This document shows, piece after piece, positions 61,336-64,000 of a DNA stretch of 64,000 nucleotides (the stretch's first letter is position 1; each line of letters starts with the position of its first letter). The position numbers and the translations under genes were made by a program. The notes below the pieces were generated by a model. That model was not told the DNA's origin. It made no database searches and was given only the letters and a program-made list of their open reading frames with translations. Source of the stretch: Pedobacter faecalis (lineage in GTDB: Bacteria; Bacteroidota; Bacteroidia; Sphingobacteriales; Sphingobacteriaceae); contig NZ_JARXOW010000003.1 in NCBI RefSeq assembly GCF_030182585.1, positions 62,001-126,000 of the forward strand, in the 5' to 3' direction.

Positions 61336-63765
61336 ATGGACAACAGAAGAGACTTTATTAAAAAAGCTTCCCTCCTTACCGGCGGACTCGGAATGGCGGG
61401 TATACTTCCTCCCGCCATCCAAAAGGCACTCGCCATAAACCCTGCCGTCGGCAGCACCTATCTGGATGCGGAACACGTGGTGTTCCTGATGCAGGAGAAC
61501 AGGTCGTTCGACCATACTTTCGGGACGCTGAAAGGTGTAAGGGGCTTTAACAACCCACGCGCCATCCGTCTGTCAGACAACTATCCCGTCTGGCTGCAAA
61601 GCAATAAAAAAGGAGAAACGTATGCACCTTTCCGTCTCAATATAAAAGATACAAAAGCGACATGGATGAGTGCGCTTCCTCATTCCTGGAATGACCAGGT
61701 GGATGCCAGAAATAACGGGATGCACGACGGCTGGCTGGACGCAAAGCGCTCCGGCAACAAGGAATATGCCGATATGCCGCTCACTATGGGTTACTACAAC
61801 CGTGAGGATATCCCTTTTTATTATGCTTTGGCCGATGCTTTCACCGTCTGCGATCACAACTTCTGCTCCTCACTCACCGGCACAAGTCCAAACCGCTGCT
61901 TTTTCTGGTCGGGCACCATCCGGGAAGAACAGAACGAAAGCGCCAGACCGCATATATCCAATGGCGACATAGACGGCGCCGAACGGGTATCCTGGAAAAC
62001 ATTCCCGGAACGATTATCCGAACACGGGGTTGACTGGAAGGTTTACCAGAATGAACTCAGCGTGGGGGTAGGCTTTGATGGTGAAGAAGACGACTGGCTG
62101 GCGAATTTTACCGACAATGACCTGGAGTTTTTTAAACAATATCATGTGCGCCGCCATCCTGAACACCTCGTTGCGCTCAGGAAAACGCAGTCCAAACTGG
62201 AGTTACAGTTGAGAGACAAGCCTGACGAAAAACTGCAGAAAAAACTCAGCGAAACCATCGATGCAATCGCATTCCTGGAGAAAAACCCTTTAGAATCGCT
62301 TAACCCCGCACAGCAGGACCTGCACAGGCGGGCTTTTGTGACCAACCGAAACGACCCTGATTATCATAAACTGGAAACGATCAGCTATGAGGATAAAGGT
62401 GTAACCAGAACCGCACAAATTCCCAAAGGTGATGTACTGCATCAATTCAGATCGGATGTCGACTCCGGCAACCTGCCCGCTGTTTCCTGGCTGGTTGCGC
62501 CATGCAACTTTTCTGACCACCCCGGCGCGCCCTGGTATGGCGCCTGGTACCTGTCGGAAGTCATTGACATCCTCACCAAAAATCCAGAGGTCTGGAAGAA
62601 GACCATATTTGTCCTTACCTACGATGAGAATGACGGCTACTTCGATCATATCCCGCCTTTTGTAGCTCCCAACCCCAAAGATCCTTCAAGCGGGAAAGTA
62701 TCTGACTCACTCGATATCCGCACAGAGTATGCCGCTAAAGGTCAAACCAGCCGCGAAAGTCCGGTCGGCCTCGGCTTCCGGGTACCGATGGTCGTGGTAT
62801 CGCCATGGAGCCGGGGCGGATATGTCAATTCTGAGATCTTCGATCACACATCAAGTATACAGTTCCTGGAAAAGTTCTTACGGCACAAGACTGGAAAAGC
62901 CATACGCGAAGATAACATCAGTTCGTGGCGCCGGAGTGTTTGTGGCGACCTCAGCTCTGTATTCCGCCCCTATCATGGCGAAGCAGTTAAAGCGCCGGAA
63001 AGCCTGGAACGATTGCCTTTCATTGAGAGCATTCACAAAGCCCAGTTCGCCAGGCTGCCAGACGGCTTCAAAAAGCTGAGTCAGACAGAGATTGCCGAGA
63101 TCGTGGGAAACCCTTCTGCAAGTTCGTTGCTGCCCAGACAGGAGCCAGGCATCAAGCCTGCCAGCGCTATACCTTACGAGCTTTACGCCGAGGCTGCACT
63201 GAGCGGCGACGGCACAGCCGTAGGCATCACATTCAGGGCGGGTAAGGATTTCTTTGGCGACAGGGCAAGCGCCGGTGCCTTCCATGTCTATGGCGCTGGC
63301 AGGCATTGGCCTTTTACCGTGGCGGCCGGAGAAACGCTCTCCTATCAATGGCCGCTCAGTACATTCGCGGACGGAAAATACGACCTGCAGTTGTACGGTG
63401 TAAACGGATTTTACCGGAAGTACAAGGGAAGTGCTGATGATCCTGATCTGGATATCAGCCTGCATTATGAGCAGACAGGCCGAAAGCGCCCTACCGGAGG
63501 GATTGTGCTGCGCATGTCCCGCAAGAATACCAGCGAGGCACTAAGCCTGGATATTTCCGACGCTATGTATAACATCGCTAACCGTAAGGTAAGCATGAAA
63601 AAAGGCCAGAAAGAATTGCTGCTTAGCTTCGATTTAAGCAAGGCGCACCACTGGTACGACATCAACGTAACGGTAGACCAACATCCCGGTTTTATCCGGC
63701 ATTACGGAGGCCATGTGGAGCTGCTCAAGGATAGTTTTACTGACCCTTATATGGGCAAGGCTTAA
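61336..63765 (+). CDS. Tat-exported phosphocholine-specific phospholipase C
   Basis: The 809-residue protein starts with a twin-arginine signal (NRRDFIKKASLL, residues 3-14, then a hydrophobic core ending near ALA). The phosphoesterase domain (about 40-545) has the metal-site motif MQENRSFDHTFGTL, TSPNRCFFWSG, VLTYDENDGYFDH and FDHTSSIQFLEKF. Two C-terminal DUF756-like domains (about 625-720 and 725-805) are typical of bacterial phospholipase C. It hydrolyses phosphatidylcholine or sphingomyelin to diacylglycerol or ceramide and phosphocholine. It lies 66 bases after the SusD-like gene and probably forms one locus with susCD. Confidence 0.92.
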   Translation: MDNRRDFIKKASLLTGGLGMAGILPPAIQKALAINPAVGSTYLDAEHVVFLMQENRSFDHTFGTLKGVRGFNNPRAIRLSDNYPVWLQSNKKGETYAPFRLNIKDTKATWMSALPHSWNDQVDARNNGMHDGWLDAKRSGNKEYADMPLTMGYYNREDIPFYYALADAFTVCDHNFCSSLTGTSPNRCFFWSGTIREEQNESARPHISNGDIDGAERVSWKTFPERLSEHGVDWKVYQNELSVGVGFDGEEDDWLANFTDNDLEFFKQYHVRRHPEHLVALRKTQSKLELQLRDKPDEKLQKKLSETIDAIAFLEKNPLESLNPAQQDLHRRAFVTNRNDPDYHKLETISYEDKGVTRTAQIPKGDVLHQFRSDVDSGNLPAVSWLVAPCNFSDHPGAPWYGAWYLSEVIDILTKNPEVWKKTIFVLTYDENDGYFDHIPPFVAPNPKDPSSGKVSDSLDIRTEYAAKGQTSRESPVGLGFRVPMVVVSPWSRGGYVNSEIFDHTSSIQFLEKFLRHKTGKAIREDNISSWRRSVCGDLSSVFRPYHGEAVKAPESLERLPFIESIHKAQFARLPDGFKKLSQTEIAEIVGNPSASSLLPRQEPGIKPASAIPYELYAEAALSGDGTAVGITFRAGKDFFGDRASAGAFHVYGAGRHWPFTVAAGETLSYQWPLSTFADGKYDLQLYGVNGFYRKYKGSADDPDLDISLHYEQTGRKRPTGGIVLRMSRKNTSEALSLDISDAMYNIANRKVSMKKGQKELLLSFDLSKAHHWYDINVTVDQHPGFIRHYGGHVELLKDSFTDPYMGKA

Positions 63766-63805
63766 GTCATATAAGCGTAATAGCTTGCAAATAAAGTTTT
63801 TAAGT

Positions 63806-63863
63806 TAGAATTGTTTTCGTTATATTTGTATCAACAAGGTTACAGAAAACGAAAACAATTCTA
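63806..63863. promoter_or_regulatory. Long perfect dyad overlapping a predicted promoter
   Basis: TAGAATTGTTTTCGTT (63806-63821) and AACGAAAACAATTCTA (63848-63863) are perfect 16-bp inverted arms around 26 bases. TATATTTG (63821-63828), an exact -7 box, starts at the left arm's end, and TTTT at 63797-63800 is a possible -33 element 20 bases upstream. The arms therefore flank the predicted start of transcription of the gene at 63,925. Confidence 0.7.
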
Positions 63864-63878
63864 TTCGTACATACGAAT
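63863..63878. promoter_or_regulatory. Second palindrome in the same leader
   Basis: ATTCGTA-CA-TACGAAT is a perfect 16-bp palindrome that begins at the last base of the preceding dyad and lies in the predicted 5' leader. It could be a separate operator or an RNA hairpin. Confidence 0.6.
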
Positions 63879-63924
63879 GCGAATTATTTAACGTATAATA
63901 TCACAAGCTAACGCTTTTAACCAA

Positions 63925-64000
63925 ATGAGTATGAGAAGAGAGATTTTAGGAGGAGCAGGATTATTGGTTACAACCATCGCTTTAACGTTTATCAGCTGGA
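63925..64000 (+). CDS. Partial gene with N-terminal membrane or signal segment
   Basis: ATG at 63,925 (or a second ATG at 63,931) opens a frame beginning MSMRREILGGAGLLVTTIAL and continuing hydrophobic to the window edge, 25 codons in all. The basic start followed by a hydrophobic run suggests a signal peptide or membrane anchor. It sits downstream of the elaborate dyad region. The product cannot be named. Confidence 0.55.
   Translation, partial: MSMRREILGGAGLLVTTIALTFISW

Noticed and set aside
63806..63863. Invertible (phase-variable) promoter like those of Bacteroides capsule loci
   Set aside because: The arms are only 26 bases apart, too short for DNA inversion by known invertases, and no invertase gene is nearby. 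An operator or hairpin is likelier.

Overview
The window looks like part of a Bacteroidota chromosome, most likely Sphingobacteriaceae (Pedobacter or Mucilaginibacter-like). The evidence is a SusC/SusD pair, a type IX secretion plug protein, a TamL-type lipoprotein of the BamA family, OMP_b-brl_3 barrels, many promoters with the Bacteroidota -7 box TAnnTTTG, weak Shine-Dalgarno signals and several nearly leaderless genes. No species can be named from the sequence alone.

Region 1 (1 to about 11,090) is the right-hand end of a temperate prophage. A long leftward early operon (7160 down past base 1) carries a Cys-rich LuxR-type regulator, small unknown proteins, an excisionase-like wHTH protein, a recombination-directionality-factor-like protein, a PD-(D/E)XK-type nuclease, a coiled-coil protein, a DUF3127 SSB-like protein and a C5 cytosine methyltransferase. 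It diverges from a rightward lysogenic operon: an S24 (CI/LexA-like) repressor, an exported protein, a membrane-anchored coiled-coil protein and an XRE-type regulator. The control region between the operons holds AATGGAA-based operators at 31-bp intervals, and the first fills the spacer of the predicted leftward promoter. A tyrosine integrase faces the repressor operon and lies next to the predicted attachment side.

Region 2 (11.1 to 24.0 kb) has a 7TMR-DISM sensor kinase, a basic-secretory-protein metallopeptidase and a complete L-rhamnose regulon on the minus strand: alpha-L-rhamnosidase, GntR-type regulator, RhaT symporter, bifunctional aldolase/dehydrogenase, isomerase and kinase. Exported rhamnosidase releases rhamnose, RhaT imports it, and isomerase, kinase and aldolase/dehydrogenase convert it to dihydroxyacetone phosphate and lactate. 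A 12-bp sequence shared by the leaders of the rhamnosidase and rhaT is a candidate operator.

Region 3 (24.1 to 56.5 kb) is mostly housekeeping. It includes a lipoprotein/ThuA pair facing a PVC-type cytochrome, TspO, TamL, a SpoU-family RNA methyltransferase, tRNA-Cys, PyrD, an ABC-F ATPase, the T9SS plug protein, a hotdog thioesterase, an EVE protein, an outer-membrane barrel, a DUF5117-type metalloprotease, HolA, ValS, a DPP-IV-like peptidase, an EamA transporter, a Gfo/Idh/MocA oxidoreductase, MnmD, MazG and a single-domain degenerate DEAD-box protein. An unannotated 28-codon ORF sits behind three consecutive palindromes at 52.7 kb.

Region 4 (56.6 to 64 kb) is a SusC/SusD pair followed by a Tat-type phosphocholine-specific phospholipase C, a plausible phospholipid or phosphate scavenging locus. 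A long perfect dyad overlapping a predicted promoter then precedes a gene that runs off the right edge.

No intergenic stretch exceeds about 300 bases. Domain calls are from memory of family motifs, not from database searches.
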